DNA of 64,000 bases from Nitrospira sp. (GTDB lineage Bacteria; Nitrospirota; Nitrospiria; Nitrospirales; Nitrospiraceae): the NCBI GenBank assembly GCA_015709715.1, contig CP054184.1, positions 4,015,001 through 4,079,000 on the forward strand. Reading direction: 5' to 3'. The notes beneath the pieces are model-generated. The model was not told the origin of the DNA and ran no database searches. It saw only the letters and a program-made list of their open reading frames with translations. The number at the start of each line of letters is the position of its first letter. Positions within the stretch are counted from its first letter, which is position 1. Positions 8,178 to 17,715 of the stretch are shown here, piece by piece. A program made the position numbers and the translations under genes.

Positions 8178-10255
8178 ATCCAGAAGTAGACAAACTCTAC
8201 CGGCTTCTCCCTGCGGTCTACCGCATTCGTGATGCCGAACAGGGCGGCGCCTTGCGCGCGTTGTGCGAAGTGCTGGCCGAAGACATTGCCGTGCTGCGGG
8301 AGAATCTCGATCAACTCTACGACGACCAGTTCATCGAGACCTGCGCCGACTGGGTCGCCCCCTACATCGGCGACCTGATCGGCTACCGTACCCTGCATGG
8401 GGTGACCGAGCGGACAAGAAGCGCGCGGGCCGAGGTGGCCAACACGATTGCCTATCGACGGCGCAAGGGCACGGCGACGGTGCTTGAACAATTGGCGCGA
8501 GACGTCACGGGATGGAACGCGCGGGTGGTGGAGTTCTTCCAGTGGCTGGAGACCAGCCAGTACATGAACCACATTCGTCCGGCCAATCGTGCCACCCCCG
8601 ACCTTCGCAATTGGGAAGCGTTGGAGCGGCGCGACACGGCCTTCAATAGCCTGGCGCATTCGGTCGACGTGCGGCGTATCGAAACCCAGCGGGGGCGCTA
8701 TAACATTCCCAACGTCGGCCTCTTCCTCTGGCCATTGGATGCCTACTCGCTGACCCGTTCCCCCGCGGTTCGGCTCGACGACGAGCGCTATCTCTTCAGT
8801 CCCTTGGGGATCGACCAGCAACTGATCACGAGGCCCCAATCGGAAACCGACATCGCGCACCTGGCTGAGCCGATCAATGTGCCGGAACCGATCAGCCGGA
8901 GAGTGTTGGACCGGTATCTCGATCGGTATTATGGCCCGCAGTTAAGCCTGTTCCTGGAGGCGGACAATCTCGATACGTCGCTCGCCAACGTGACCGTCTG
9001 CAACCTTTCCGACCAGGGCGCAACCTGGGCGCACCTGCCGGTCAGCAAGATCACCGTGGATCCTGTGCTGGGGCGGATCGCCGTCCCTCCCGGTACGCCG
9101 CCGGTCAACCTGCGCGTGACCTACCACTACGGATTCAGCATGCCGACCGGCGGCGGCGAGTATGAGCGCAGCAAGACCTTCGCGCTCGGCGGTGGATCGG
9201 CCTCGGTGACGCAGGGGCAGAGCCTGCAAGCGGCGCTCACGACGGCCCAGGCCGGAGGGGTCGTCGAGATCGATGACAGCGGACGGTATGAGGAAACACT
9301 CAGCCTCACGCTGCCGACGACGGCGAAGGTGGAACTGCGGGCAAGCAACGAACATCGCCCGACCCTCGTACTCGGCGGCGACTGGACAGTGACGCTGGCT
9401 CCGAATACGGAACTGACCTTGAACGGCTTGCTCATGACGGGAGGACGGATTCGAGTGGCCGCCGCCGGCGGTCCCGGGACGAGGGTCTTGCGATTGCGCC
9501 ATTGCACGCTGGTACCGGGGCTGGCCCTCGCGCGGGACGGTGAGCCCCTGTCGCCCGCCGTGCCTTCGTTGGTCGTGGAACAGCCGGGGACGCAGGTCGA
9601 GATCGACCATGGGGTGCTCGGTGGCATGACCTGCGTCGACAGTGCCGAAGTGTCGATCAGTCACACGTTGATCGACAGCACCGCGCCGACCAGAGTGGCC
9701 TTTGCCGCGCCGGATGGCATCTCCGGTGGCGGGACGCTGACGATCGTCAACTCGACCGTCATCGGCAAGGTGCATACGAAGCGCCTGGATCTGGCCTCGA
9801 ACACGATCTTCGCTTCGGCTCTCGGCGGGGGCGACGGGTGGTCTCACCCGGTGTGGTCCGATCAGAATCAGGAGGGCTGCTGTCGGTTCTCCTTCGTACC
9901 GTTGAACGCGATCGTGCCGCGCCGCTACCGCTGTCAGCCGGATCTGGCCGTGGAGCAGGCGCTCTTGGAAGCCGATCAGCCGAAAGGCAGCCTCACCGAT
10001 CCGGAAAAGCTGGCGATCACGCTGGCGACGCAGGCCCGTGTGAGACCGGCCTTTGCCGCGCGGCGCTACGGACAGGCCGCCTATGGCCGGCTCGCCGACC
10101 ACTGTCCCCGGGAGATCCGTCGTGGAGCCGACGACGAGTCCGAGATGGGGGTGTTCCACGATGTCTTCGCGCCGCAGCGGGAGGACAATCTCAAGATTAG
10201 ATTGCACGAGTATCTGAGGTTCGGGCTGGAGGCGGGAGTGTTCTACGCGACGTGA
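8174..10255 (+). CDS. Phage tail protein I-like protein fused to a beta-helix region
   Basis: 693 residues, ATG overlapping the previous stop. Residues 1 to about 230 match the gpI-type family: DKLYRLLPAVYRIRDAEQGG, DQFIETCADWVAPYIGDLIG and the ANTIAYRRRKGTATVLEQLA segment. From about residue 350 to 640 the sequence changes to repeated short strands and turns (LTLNGLLMTGGRIRVAAAG, VLGGMTCVDSAEVSISHTLI) like a right-handed beta-helix of the pectate-lyase type. A C-terminal block (CRFSFVPLNAIVPRRYRCQP) is Cys-containing. The gpI part joins wedge to fibre in phage baseplates. The beta-helix is inferred to be a surface or receptor-facing part. Confidence 0.84.
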   Translation: MNPEVDKLYRLLPAVYRIRDAEQGGALRALCEVLAEDIAVLRENLDQLYDDQFIETCADWVAPYIGDLIGYRTLHGVTERTRSARAEVANTIAYRRRKGTATVLEQLARDVTGWNARVVEFFQWLETSQYMNHIRPANRATPDLRNWEALERRDTAFNSLAHSVDVRRIETQRGRYNIPNVGLFLWPLDAYSLTRSPAVRLDDERYLFSPLGIDQQLITRPQSETDIAHLAEPINVPEPISRRVLDRYLDRYYGPQLSLFLEADNLDTSLANVTVCNLSDQGATWAHLPVSKITVDPVLGRIAVPPGTPPVNLRVTYHYGFSMPTGGGEYERSKTFALGGGSASVTQGQSLQAALTTAQAGGVVEIDDSGRYEETLSLTLPTTAKVELRASNEHRPTLVLGGDWTVTLAPNTELTLNGLLMTGGRIRVAAAGGPGTRVLRLRHCTLVPGLALARDGEPLSPAVPSLVVEQPGTQVEIDHGVLGGMTCVDSAEVSISHTLIDSTAPTRVAFAAPDGISGGGTLTIVNSTVIGKVHTKRLDLASNTIFASALGGGDGWSHPVWSDQNQEGCCRFSFVPLNAIVPRRYRCQPDLAVEQALLEADQPKGSLTDPEKLAITLATQARVRPAFAARRYGQAAYGRLADHCPREIRRGADDESEMGVFHDVFAPQREDNLKIRLHEYLRFGLEAGVFYAT

Positions 10256-10310
10256 CGAGCTCCGGCCTGAGCCATGGAGTTGAAACGAACTATCTATCAG
10301 GAGAGCGCAC

Positions 10311-13300
10311 ATGAGTGGCGATTACAGCCGGAAACGATTTAACCCTGAGCATCATTACCAGGGCGTGCTGCGACAACAGGGACGGGTCGACCTGGATGCC
10401 GATTGGAACGAGTACGTCGATCTCCAGGACCGACGATGGCGGGCCGAGACCATCGATGTCGTCGGGCGCTGCGGCGTGCCGGCCGAAACGCCGGATGGAT
10501 TCAAAATCGAGTTGAGCGGCGGCGACCTCACAGTGGGGCAGGGCCGGATGTACGTCGACGGATACCTGGCCGAGAACCACGGCACCGCGCCGCTCTTCGA
10601 TGCCACGATCGAAGAACAGTACGGCTCTGCCGCGCTGCCGGTGAAGAACCAGCCCTATGGCGGGCCGGTCACCGTTCCGCCACAGGTGCGGTCGCTGGTG
10701 TATGTGGATGTGTGGCGGCGGGAGGTCACCCACCTCTTGGAGCCGGGGCTGATCGAGCCGGCCGTCAACGTCGATTCCACGACTCGACTGCAGACGGCCT
10801 GGCAAGTGCGGGTGCTGGCAAACATTCCGCCGGAGGTGAATTGTGAGACGCCGCTGGCCGACATTCCGGGCTGGCCGATCGGCAACCAGCCGTCCGCAGC
10901 GCGATTGACCACCACGACGGTGGCGGTGACGACGGAACCAGACCTCTGCCTGGTCCCGCCGACCGGCGGGTATCGCGGTCTGGAAAACCACCTGTATCGG
11001 GTCGAGGTGCACAGCGCCACGGCCGGCAGCGTGAAGGTGAAGTGGTCGCGTGAGAATGCGCACGTCGCCACCACGATCGCTGAGATCATGGCCACGCGCA
11101 CCGTGGTGCGCGTGGACAGCCTGGGACGGGATGATGTCCTGCGTTTCAAGACCGGCGATTGGGTGGAGTTGACGAACGACCAGCGTGAATTCGCCGGCCT
11201 GCCCGGCGAGATGCGCAAAGTGACGGTGGACGATGCCGACCAGACGTTGGCCTTTACGCCGGCGTTGCCGGTCGCCGATTTTCCGCAAGGCGTCCCCGAT
11301 GCGGCCAAGCACCTGCGTGTCATTCGTTGGGATCAATCCGGCATCGTGCGGAAGCCCGATGGATCGGAACTGATCAACCTGGATCTCACCACGGATGGGT
11401 TGATCGAACTGTCGGCGGCGAATCCCGGCTTCGTGCTGGAGCATGGCGTGCAGGCCACCATGACCGTCCTCTCCGGCGGTATGGCCCATAGCGGGGACTA
11501 CTGGTGTTTCGCGGCGAGGACGGCGGATGCCGATATCGAGCACCTGACGCAGGCGCCGCCGCTCGGCCTCCACCACCATTACTGCCACCTGGCCATCATC
11601 GAAGCGGACGGCGAGATCCACGACTGCCGAACGGTGTTTCCACCGCTCACGGACTTGACTCCCGGCTGTTGCACAGTGGTGGTGCAGCCGGGAGAGGACA
11701 TCCAGGCCGCGATCGACTCACTGCCGGAGGAAGGCGGGTGTGTGTGCCTTAAGGGAGGGGAGCATGAGATTCACGCACCGATCCGCATCGAATCGTCCCG
11801 CGTGTCGCTGCACGGGGAGACGGTCGGCGCGCGCGTGGTGCGGGCGGATGGGCCTGAGCTGCTCCGCATCGCGCATCCGGACGGGCTGTTGCTGGAGCAT
11901 GTCACCGTCAGCGGCATCGCCTTCGAGTTGGAGACGAAGGGGAGCCAGGGGCAGGGCCTCCAGGCCATGGTGACGATGGATCGTTGTCGCCACACGACAC
12001 TCGACCGGTGCGTCCTGCATCCGCAGGGGGTGAGTCAGATCGCCGGGGTCGCCATCAGTCGCAGCAGCGACGTGAGTGTCACGCATTGCCTGGCGGACAA
12101 TGTGCAATACGGCGTCGTGACGATCGCCGATACGACGAGCCTCACCATCGTCGGCAACAGCTTCGATGCCGGGACCGGGCGGAAGGGCGACGGCGGGGTG
12201 GTAGGCCTGTTCCTACAAGGCGTCGCCTTCCCAGCCAGGATCGAACAAAACCGTCTGCTCGGGTTTATCTTCGGCATCGTGCTGAACGACGCATTGTCCG
12301 CCGGCCTGCCCTTTTCGCTCGCGGCCGGATCCAGGATCGTGGGCAACTACATCGTGCGGCTGGGCGCAGAGGTCGATGCGGGTACGCTCAAAGCCTTCGG
12401 CATCGACGTCGCCGCCGATGCCTGCCTCATCAGTGAAAACATCCTTCTCTACAATTCTCCGGAATACGGCGGCATTTCCATCAGCGGTCGGAATACGGTC
12501 GTGGAGCGGAATCAGCTCCGTTCCTTGTTGAAGGAAGCCGGTTCGGTGCGCCCCATTGCGCTGCTGCTCGCCAAGCTGGGCAAGAATGGCAGTTTGGGTT
12601 CCGTCGGCGGCAGGATTGCCGCGAACCAGGTGCTGGGCGTGCAGGACGCGATCGTGGTGATCGGCAACGAAGAGGCTGAAGTCCTCGACAACCAGGTCGA
12701 CAGCGAGGGGCAGGAGTTGCGGTACGGCCTCCTGCTGGTGGCTTCCAGCCGGGTCCGCCTCCAGGGAAACCGCGTGACCAATACGGCCTGGCCCATCGCG
12801 ACCAGCGGCGGGACGGCCAACGTGGTGTTTGACAACAGCCTCGTGCGGGGCGGCGGCGGGGTGACGGCGGTGTTCCATACCTCCTTCACCTGCAGCCGGA
12901 ATCGTATTGAGGATATGCGGCATTGGGGAGTGCTGAGTCTGATCGGGTTTGCCAAGTGCGCCCTGACCGAGAACCGAGTGCTGAATTGCGGGTATCAGCA
13001 GGCGCCTTCGATCGGCATCGGGGCTTCGGTGCACATCGGGGAATTGTGTGTGGAATCCTGCGAGGTGATGAATACGGGGGTGTCGCCGGACAATACGACG
13101 GTCAGCGCCCTGTCCTGGGGCATCATCGCCGATCTGATTCTGGAGGCGCGAGTGCAGAGCAACCTGGTCACCTATGCGAACGCCGCCCTATTGGATGCCA
13201 ATCAGGAGCACCGCGCGCTCTGGCTGCGTGGCTGGCTGGAACAGGTGATCAATTTCGGCGCCGGCCAGGTGGTGTTCGGATTCAGCGCACAGATTCTCGA

Positions 13301-13628
13301 CAATAAATTCCTCGGGCCTGGTCGAACGGCGTTAGTCGAGGTCGCTCAGCAAAATGTGAGCGATACGTTGTTCCGCCGGTTCGAGCGGCTCTTCTTCAGC
13401 AATAATTTCTGTTGGCACGTCAGCGTGGCCGCCCGTGGGGCCGCAACCGTATCCCTTTCGGCAAGAAGTGCCATTGTGATGGGCAATCACATCAAGACGA
13501 ATGTGCCCATCCCGTCCGTGGATTTCCTCGGCATGAAGGAGGCGGTCTACATGGGCAACCTGGCTCAAGCCAATCCGGTGAACTTCGGTGGCATCCCGTC
13601 CCCGATCTCCGGCTTCAATCGGCCTTAG
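10311..13628 (+). CDS. DUF6519 / right-handed beta-helix eCIS surface protein
   Basis: 1105 residues, ATG with an AGGAGAG ribosome binding site. The N-terminus (MSGDYSRKRFNPEHHYQGVL, QQGRVDLDADWNEYVDLQDR) is the DUF6519 signature found in proteins of contractile systems. From about residue 450 to 930 it has many short repeats of hydrophobic strand plus Asn/Asp turn (SEN, VVIGNEEAEVLDNQVD, LQGNRVTN), as in parallel beta-helix carbohydrate-binding or -cleaving proteins. A CCTVVVQPGEDIQAAIDSLP entry motif precedes the helix. It is the largest product of the operon, and no classical tail-fibre gene is present. It is a candidate host- or surface-contact protein; the ligand is unknown. Confidence 0.8.
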   Translation: MSGDYSRKRFNPEHHYQGVLRQQGRVDLDADWNEYVDLQDRRWRAETIDVVGRCGVPAETPDGFKIELSGGDLTVGQGRMYVDGYLAENHGTAPLFDATIEEQYGSAALPVKNQPYGGPVTVPPQVRSLVYVDVWRREVTHLLEPGLIEPAVNVDSTTRLQTAWQVRVLANIPPEVNCETPLADIPGWPIGNQPSAARLTTTTVAVTTEPDLCLVPPTGGYRGLENHLYRVEVHSATAGSVKVKWSRENAHVATTIAEIMATRTVVRVDSLGRDDVLRFKTGDWVELTNDQREFAGLPGEMRKVTVDDADQTLAFTPALPVADFPQGVPDAAKHLRVIRWDQSGIVRKPDGSELINLDLTTDGLIELSAANPGFVLEHGVQATMTVLSGGMAHSGDYWCFAARTADADIEHLTQAPPLGLHHHYCHLAIIEADGEIHDCRTVFPPLTDLTPGCCTVVVQPGEDIQAAIDSLPEEGGCVCLKGGEHEIHAPIRIESSRVSLHGETVGARVVRADGPELLRIAHPDGLLLEHVTVSGIAFELETKGSQGQGLQAMVTMDRCRHTTLDRCVLHPQGVSQIAGVAISRSSDVSVTHCLADNVQYGVVTIADTTSLTIVGNSFDAGTGRKGDGGVVGLFLQGVAFPARIEQNRLLGFIFGIVLNDALSAGLPFSLAAGSRIVGNYIVRLGAEVDAGTLKAFGIDVAADACLISENILLYNSPEYGGISISGRNTVVERNQLRSLLKEAGSVRPIALLLAKLGKNGSLGSVGGRIAANQVLGVQDAIVVIGNEEAEVLDNQVDSEGQELRYGLLLVASSRVRLQGNRVTNTAWPIATSGGTANVVFDNSLVRGGGGVTAVFHTSFTCSRNRIEDMRHWGVLSLIGFAKCALTENRVLNCGYQQAPSIGIGASVHIGELCVESCEVMNTGVSPDNTTVSALSWGIIADLILEARVQSNLVTYANAALLDANQEHRALWLRGWLEQVINFGAGQVVFGFSAQILDNKFLGPGRTALVEVAQQNVSDTLFRRFERLFFSNNFCWHVSVAARGAATVSLSARSAIVMGNHIKTNVPIPSVDFLGMKEAVYMGNLAQANPVNFGGIPSPISGFNRP

Positions 13629-13654
13629 TCATGTATGGGTAAAGGAGAATACAG

Positions 13655-13975
13655 ATGGCGACCTTGAATCAGATCCTGGCGGAACAGACGAAACTGATCG
13701 GCGAGGCGAAGTCTTCCTTGGAGGCGGCATTGAAGAAGCCGCCGACGCAGGCCGCGACGATCGCCGCCCGAGAGGCGACGGTGGCGGAATTGAAGACGCG
13801 AGTGGCGAACCTGACAGAGGCCAAAGCGACCTTCAATAAGCAAGTCGATCAGCAGCTGGCGGGGTACCAAGTCGAAATCTCTACCCTGGAAAAGCTCATC
13901 GAGGAAGACAAAAAGCGCGTCGGCGATCAGCCCACGCCGCCACGTCCTGTCCGCGGCAAGGGGCGTGGCAAGTAA
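13655..13975 (+). CDS. Small coiled-coil protein of the eCIS operon
   Basis: 106 residues with a strong AAAGGAG ribosome binding site at 13641-13647. Residues 1-90 are almost entirely helix-forming, with heptad-like spacing of Leu, Ile and Val (LNQILAEQTKLIGEAKSSLE, VAELKTRVANLTEAKATFNK, ISTLEKLIEEDKKRV), so a coiled coil is likely. The last 15 residues are a Pro/Arg/Lys/Gly tail. No known family is recognised. It is placed between the beta-helix protein and the DUF4157 cargo, so it could be a chaperone, loading factor or structural filler of the system. That is inference from position only. Confidence 0.75.
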   Translation: MATLNQILAEQTKLIGEAKSSLEAALKKPPTQAATIAAREATVAELKTRVANLTEAKATFNKQVDQQLAGYQVEISTLEKLIEEDKKRVGDQPTPPRPVRGKGRGK

Positions 13976-13996
13976 GGCCCGGCTGCGCTCCTTCCT

Positions 13997-16465
13997 GTGA
14001 TGGCGATGCAGTGGGTGATGCAGGCCAGAGCAGTGTCCGCGCAGCATGACGGCGCGTCGCCGCTCCGCCGGAGTGAATCGCCGACGAGGCGGGCCTTCGA
14101 CAGGGAAGCTGGTTCCCTCCCTCACCAGTTCGATTACCACCCAGGCCGATTCACGATTTATCCGACCGTCGCGCCGGGGCCGATTCCCTACCGAGCCGGC
14201 ATGGAGAAAGCGTTCGGGGTCGATCTTTCCGACGTTCGGGCCTTCCGTGGCGCATCCGCGTTGCGCAGGGACACAGGCGCCCGCGCAGCCGCCTGGCCAG
14301 AAATGCTGGCATTTGCGTCGTTGCATCCTTCCCCCCGTATCGTAGCGCACGAAGTGGCGCACATCCTTCAGTACCGTCAGGCTGCCTCGTCCATCGCTCA
14401 CCTGCCGGGACAGGGTTTCCCTCGCGATGCCGCTGAAGTCGAGGCCGATCGCGCGGCGGACCTGTTCGAGTCCGGGGCTCCTATTCAAGTGCAGGCCCGT
14501 CCGGCCGTCGCGCCGCTGTTCTACACCGACGAGGAGGAGCCAGAGTCCGAAGAGTTTCTCGCGGAACGCCCGCCGCTTTTCGTAGGGCAGGAGGTGGGGA
14601 CCTGGGGGAGTTCGTGGCCGGCAAGCTTGATCGCGCACGAGCGCCTGGAAGTGAGCGTGCCGGAGGCACAACGCAGCCATGCCATCGTGGAAGCCATCGC
14701 GCGGCGGGAGCCGATCGTGATCCTGCATGAGTACGGCCGTCTCTGGCTGTATCGGCTCGAATGGGAGGGGCTCTCCGGCCGCTACTCTCGTTTTACCAAT
14801 GCTGAGACTATCTTTCACAAGGGGACGCATGAGCGCGGCGACTACTCCGTCTCCAACGTGCAAGGACGTCCCGAAGTCGAAGCCTTCGTGACGGAAGACG
14901 GAGGAGTCCTGTCGCCCCCAGGGGCCGGCAAGCTGTTTTCCCACACCGGCGAAGAATTTGAGGATCCGTTGCTCTCGAAAGTTCAGAACGCCTCGGCCTT
15001 CGTCGATGGCATGGTCAGGGGGCTGGAAGGGGCGGACTTTCAGGCCTTGGCCGACCGGCTGCCTCGCATGGCAGCTCTGAACGTGGTGTTCCCAACGCCC
15101 TTCGCGATCGGGGCCGTCCGTGGATTGGTCGATGAAATGCTCGACCTGGTGCAACTGTTGAATCCCCAACAGTGGGCGGCCATCGAAGCGGCGGCGCGCG
15201 AGACGATCTTGTTGTTGAACGATCCGGACGGAGAGGGCTTGGCCGCCACGTTAGGTGAAGAATTCGGCAGAAACCAGGCCGTCGCGCTTGGCGGACTTCT
15301 GCAGCAGAGCCTGCCGATCTTCGCCTATGAGGTCGGCAAGTTGATCGGTCCGACGATCATTGAACTGCTGCTGGCCCTGATCGGCATCGAGATCGGGCCG
15401 GCGGCGATGCTCCAGAAATCGTTGGCAGCAATGAAGCAGGTTCCGCGCATTACCGGGATGGTGGGGGATCTGGTCCGGGTGTTGCCTGATCTCCCCGATG
15501 AGGCGCCAGGCACCATCAGGATTCCGGATCGATCCATGACCCCACGTGCCTCACGTGCAGGGCAAATGACTCCAGGGCTCCCGGACCTCTCGCGTGAGGA
15601 ACAGGCGCTATTGGCCCGAACCGGCAACCGGATGGAGTTCCCCGATGCCCTCCCGCAAGACTTGGCTGATCAGGAACTGGCCATCGTCAAACGTTCCACG
15701 AAGGTACCCCTCAGTGGGGGCGATGGCAAATATGTCAATGAAGTGGATCTGGGCAATGGTCATAGGTGGAAAGAGCAGGCGAATGGGACCTGGTGCCGGT
15801 TCTCGAACCAGCCGACCAATTGCACCGTGCTGGTGCCGACGCCAGGTCCGGTGTCACCAGGAATGATCGTGGCGAAGGCTGCGGATCGAGCATCGTTGTT
15901 GGAACGCTACACGGCATGGGCCACGAATCGTGGCGCGGATCAAGTCGAGGTGGCTATCCTCAAAGTGATTTCGGGAATGGGTGAGTATCCGACAGGGACC
16001 TATGTGGTCGTGGTCGGCTCAAGAAAAGGAGTGGTCTATCCGGGAAATACGCCGGGAGTCAGGTGGTTGACCATCTCCCATGTGCATCCTGGTGCGGCAA
16101 AGGAGCCTGGGTATCGGTATCCCTCGCTTGCGGACCTCGCAGCGGCCGAGGCGGACACCATCCGGCTTGGGAAGATTATCGGAGGCGTCAGAAAGTGGAT
16201 TCACTTCCAGACGCCCGAAGGGACCTGGAATTCTGTGAAGTATGGGTACGATGCGACCGCCGAGCGGTATTTCGTTGAGATCGCCGGCGAGGAAACTCAG
16301 TACTTTGAGAGATTGCACGATGTGACGCCGGAGCAGCTCCGTAGGTACGATGACCTCGATGACGCAGGGTTGGAGCAGGAACGGATCAATCTCATGAAGC
16401 AAGAGAACTCGGAGGGCTCGTATCTCAGGTGGTACGCAGACCGATTCAGCTTCATGTGGCAGTGA
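13997..16465 (+). CDS. DUF4157-headed probable eCIS cargo with JAMM-like C-terminus
   Basis: Up to 822 residues; starts possible at GTG 13997 or ATG 14000/14006, no clear ribosome binding site. Residues about 69-128 are the DUF4157 domain common at the head of eCIS-associated proteins: MEKAFGVDLSDVRAF, then an IVAHEVAHILQ metallopeptidase helix with H118, E119 and H122. Residues about 430-480 are strongly hydrophobic and Gly-rich, as in pre-toxin or translocation segments. Near residue 595-612 is a GHRWKEQANGTWCRFS element like those preceding toxin domains in polymorphic toxins. H695-x-H697 with PSLADL (S710, D713) resembles the metal site of JAMM proteases. It is probably injected; the target is unknown. 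Last + strand gene of the cluster. Confidence 0.8.
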   Translation: MMAMQWVMQARAVSAQHDGASPLRRSESPTRRAFDREAGSLPHQFDYHPGRFTIYPTVAPGPIPYRAGMEKAFGVDLSDVRAFRGASALRRDTGARAAAWPEMLAFASLHPSPRIVAHEVAHILQYRQAASSIAHLPGQGFPRDAAEVEADRAADLFESGAPIQVQARPAVAPLFYTDEEEPESEEFLAERPPLFVGQEVGTWGSSWPASLIAHERLEVSVPEAQRSHAIVEAIARREPIVILHEYGRLWLYRLEWEGLSGRYSRFTNAETIFHKGTHERGDYSVSNVQGRPEVEAFVTEDGGVLSPPGAGKLFSHTGEEFEDPLLSKVQNASAFVDGMVRGLEGADFQALADRLPRMAALNVVFPTPFAIGAVRGLVDEMLDLVQLLNPQQWAAIEAAARETILLLNDPDGEGLAATLGEEFGRNQAVALGGLLQQSLPIFAYEVGKLIGPTIIELLLALIGIEIGPAAMLQKSLAAMKQVPRITGMVGDLVRVLPDLPDEAPGTIRIPDRSMTPRASRAGQMTPGLPDLSREEQALLARTGNRMEFPDALPQDLADQELAIVKRSTKVPLSGGDGKYVNEVDLGNGHRWKEQANGTWCRFSNQPTNCTVLVPTPGPVSPGMIVAKAADRASLLERYTAWATNRGADQVEVAILKVISGMGEYPTGTYVVVVGSRKGVVYPGNTPGVRWLTISHVHPGAAKEPGYRYPSLADLAAAEADTIRLGKIIGGVRKWIHFQTPEGTWNSVKYGYDATAERYFVEIAGEETQYFERLHDVTPEQLRRYDDLDDAGLEQERINLMKQENSEGSYLRWYADRFSFMWQ

Positions 16466-16578
16466 TCCTGACCGGCAGGTCTGGTTGAGAGTGCCGACAG
16501 GAGGGTAATGATGGCCGCAGGCTGCAGACCCAGTCACGTCTTTTGGGGAGTTCCCTCCCGTAGAAGTGCTGTCTCGTC

Positions 16579-16617
16579 GAACGGGCGGCATGGCGAACGG
16601 GCGGCATGGCGAACGGG
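16579..16617 (+). repeat. 16-base direct tandem repeat
   Basis: The unit gaacgggcggcatggc occurs at 16579-16594 and 16595-16610, and its first seven bases follow at 16611-16617. The repeat lies in the 173-base gap between the two convergent genes ending at 16465 and 16639. No terminator hairpin is obvious in this gap. The copies seen are identical, which suggests a recent slippage duplication or a small protein-binding array. Confidence 0.8.
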
Positions 16618-16638
16618 TTGGGGCGTCGCTCTGTGTAA

Positions 16639-17706
16639 CTATCGATCAGGCTGGTCGGTTGAGCAGGCTTGCATCAAGCTCTCGCGTACTTGCGAAGGGT
16701 TGAACTGCGAAGCCGCGGCATGCACCTGCTCGTACCAGTTCAATACCGGCTCGTCGTCGTTGCGGACCGCCTGTTCATAGACGAGGCGGCAGAGCGTGAG
16801 AAAGGCGGCATAGTCGCGTGTAAGCCAGTCTTCGGCAAGATCCGGCAACGATCGGTCTTTGATATTTCCCCAAGACCAGGCGCGAGGGAACCCATACTGC
16901 ATGGGTGAGACAATCCCGCTGGTCTCAATCACCAAGGGGGCAATCACATCGGCCACGGTCTGCGCGCCACACAATGTGGCCTCTCTCACGAAAACGCGCG
17001 TCGGATGTTCCAACATCGCCGGGATCGTCGCGAGATCGATCTGCACCTCCAGCTTCCCCTCGTATAATTCGCGGATGCGCCCAGCCTCGCAGACGGCCGC
17101 CGCGTTCTCTTCCCCGTCCGGATAGGACTCGCCCAGCCTGCAGGTGGCCCTGCCGACCGGTTCCAGCGGGTGGAGTTGCAGCAGGGAGGCACCCTGCTCG
17201 ACCGCGAAGTTCGCGACCCACTCCAACTCGTGTACGTTGTGGAACGTCAGTGTGAAGATAAATCCGAAGGGGATCCCGGAGGCGCGGAGCCCCGGCAAGC
17301 GGGCGCACATGTCGTCAAAGGCCCGCGAGGAGTTCCGCATGAAGTTGTGGGATTCCGGGATGCCGTCGAGGCTGATTGCGACGAGGTCGCAATCAGCCCC
17401 TAGGACGTTCAGTTGGCGTTGATCGAGCAACATGCCGTTCGTCGTGACGGTGGTCACGAGGCCAGCGGCATGCGCCGCACGCAGGAGTTTCCCTAGTTCG
17501 GGATACAACAGGGGTTCTCCACCCGACACCGACATGACCCTGTAGCCGATGGCAGCCGCATCGGCGACCACCGTTTGTAACAGGTCGATCTCCAACTGTT
17601 CGGACACCGCCGGACCCGCATCAGAATAACAATGCAGGCATTGCAGGTTGCACCGTCGATCAGGGTGGACTTGCAGCGTCGGGTACTGTCCGGCTGGTCC
17701 TTGCAT
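16639..17706 (-). CDS. Radical SAM enzyme paired with a small upstream protein
   Basis: 355 residues from an ATG at 17706. The N-terminal QVHPDRRCNLQCLHCYSDAG carries the CxxxCxxC site for the radical [4Fe-4S] cluster. VSGGEPLLYPELGKLL is the GGE SAM-binding motif and TTVTTNGMLLD follows as usual for the half-barrel. The C-terminal half has a SPASM-like layout (SGIVSPMQYGFPRAWSWGNI) but lacks the cysteine set that would bind extra clusters; only scattered Cys remain. The gene starts nine bases after the stop of a 91-residue protein and has no good ribosome binding site, so translation is probably coupled. It could modify that protein or cargo. Substrate unknown. Confidence 0.85.
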   Translation of the reverse strand: MQGPAGQYPTLQVHPDRRCNLQCLHCYSDAGPAVSEQLEIDLLQTVVADAAAIGYRVMSVSGGEPLLYPELGKLLRAAHAAGLVTTVTTNGMLLDQRQLNVLGADCDLVAISLDGIPESHNFMRNSSRAFDDMCARLPGLRASGIPFGFIFTLTFHNVHELEWVANFAVEQGASLLQLHPLEPVGRATCRLGESYPDGEENAAAVCEAGRIRELYEGKLEVQIDLATIPAMLEHPTRVFVREATLCGAQTVADVIAPLVIETSGIVSPMQYGFPRAWSWGNIKDRSLPDLAEDWLTRDYAAFLTLCRLVYEQAVRNDDEPVLNWYEQVHAAASQFNPSQVRESLMQACSTDQPDR

Positions 17707-17715
17707 GACCGGTAC

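Noticed and set aside
13625-15169. 514-residue minus-strand frame across the coiled-coil and cargo genes
   Set aside because: Shadow frame rich in Arg, Gly and His; plus-strand domains are clear.
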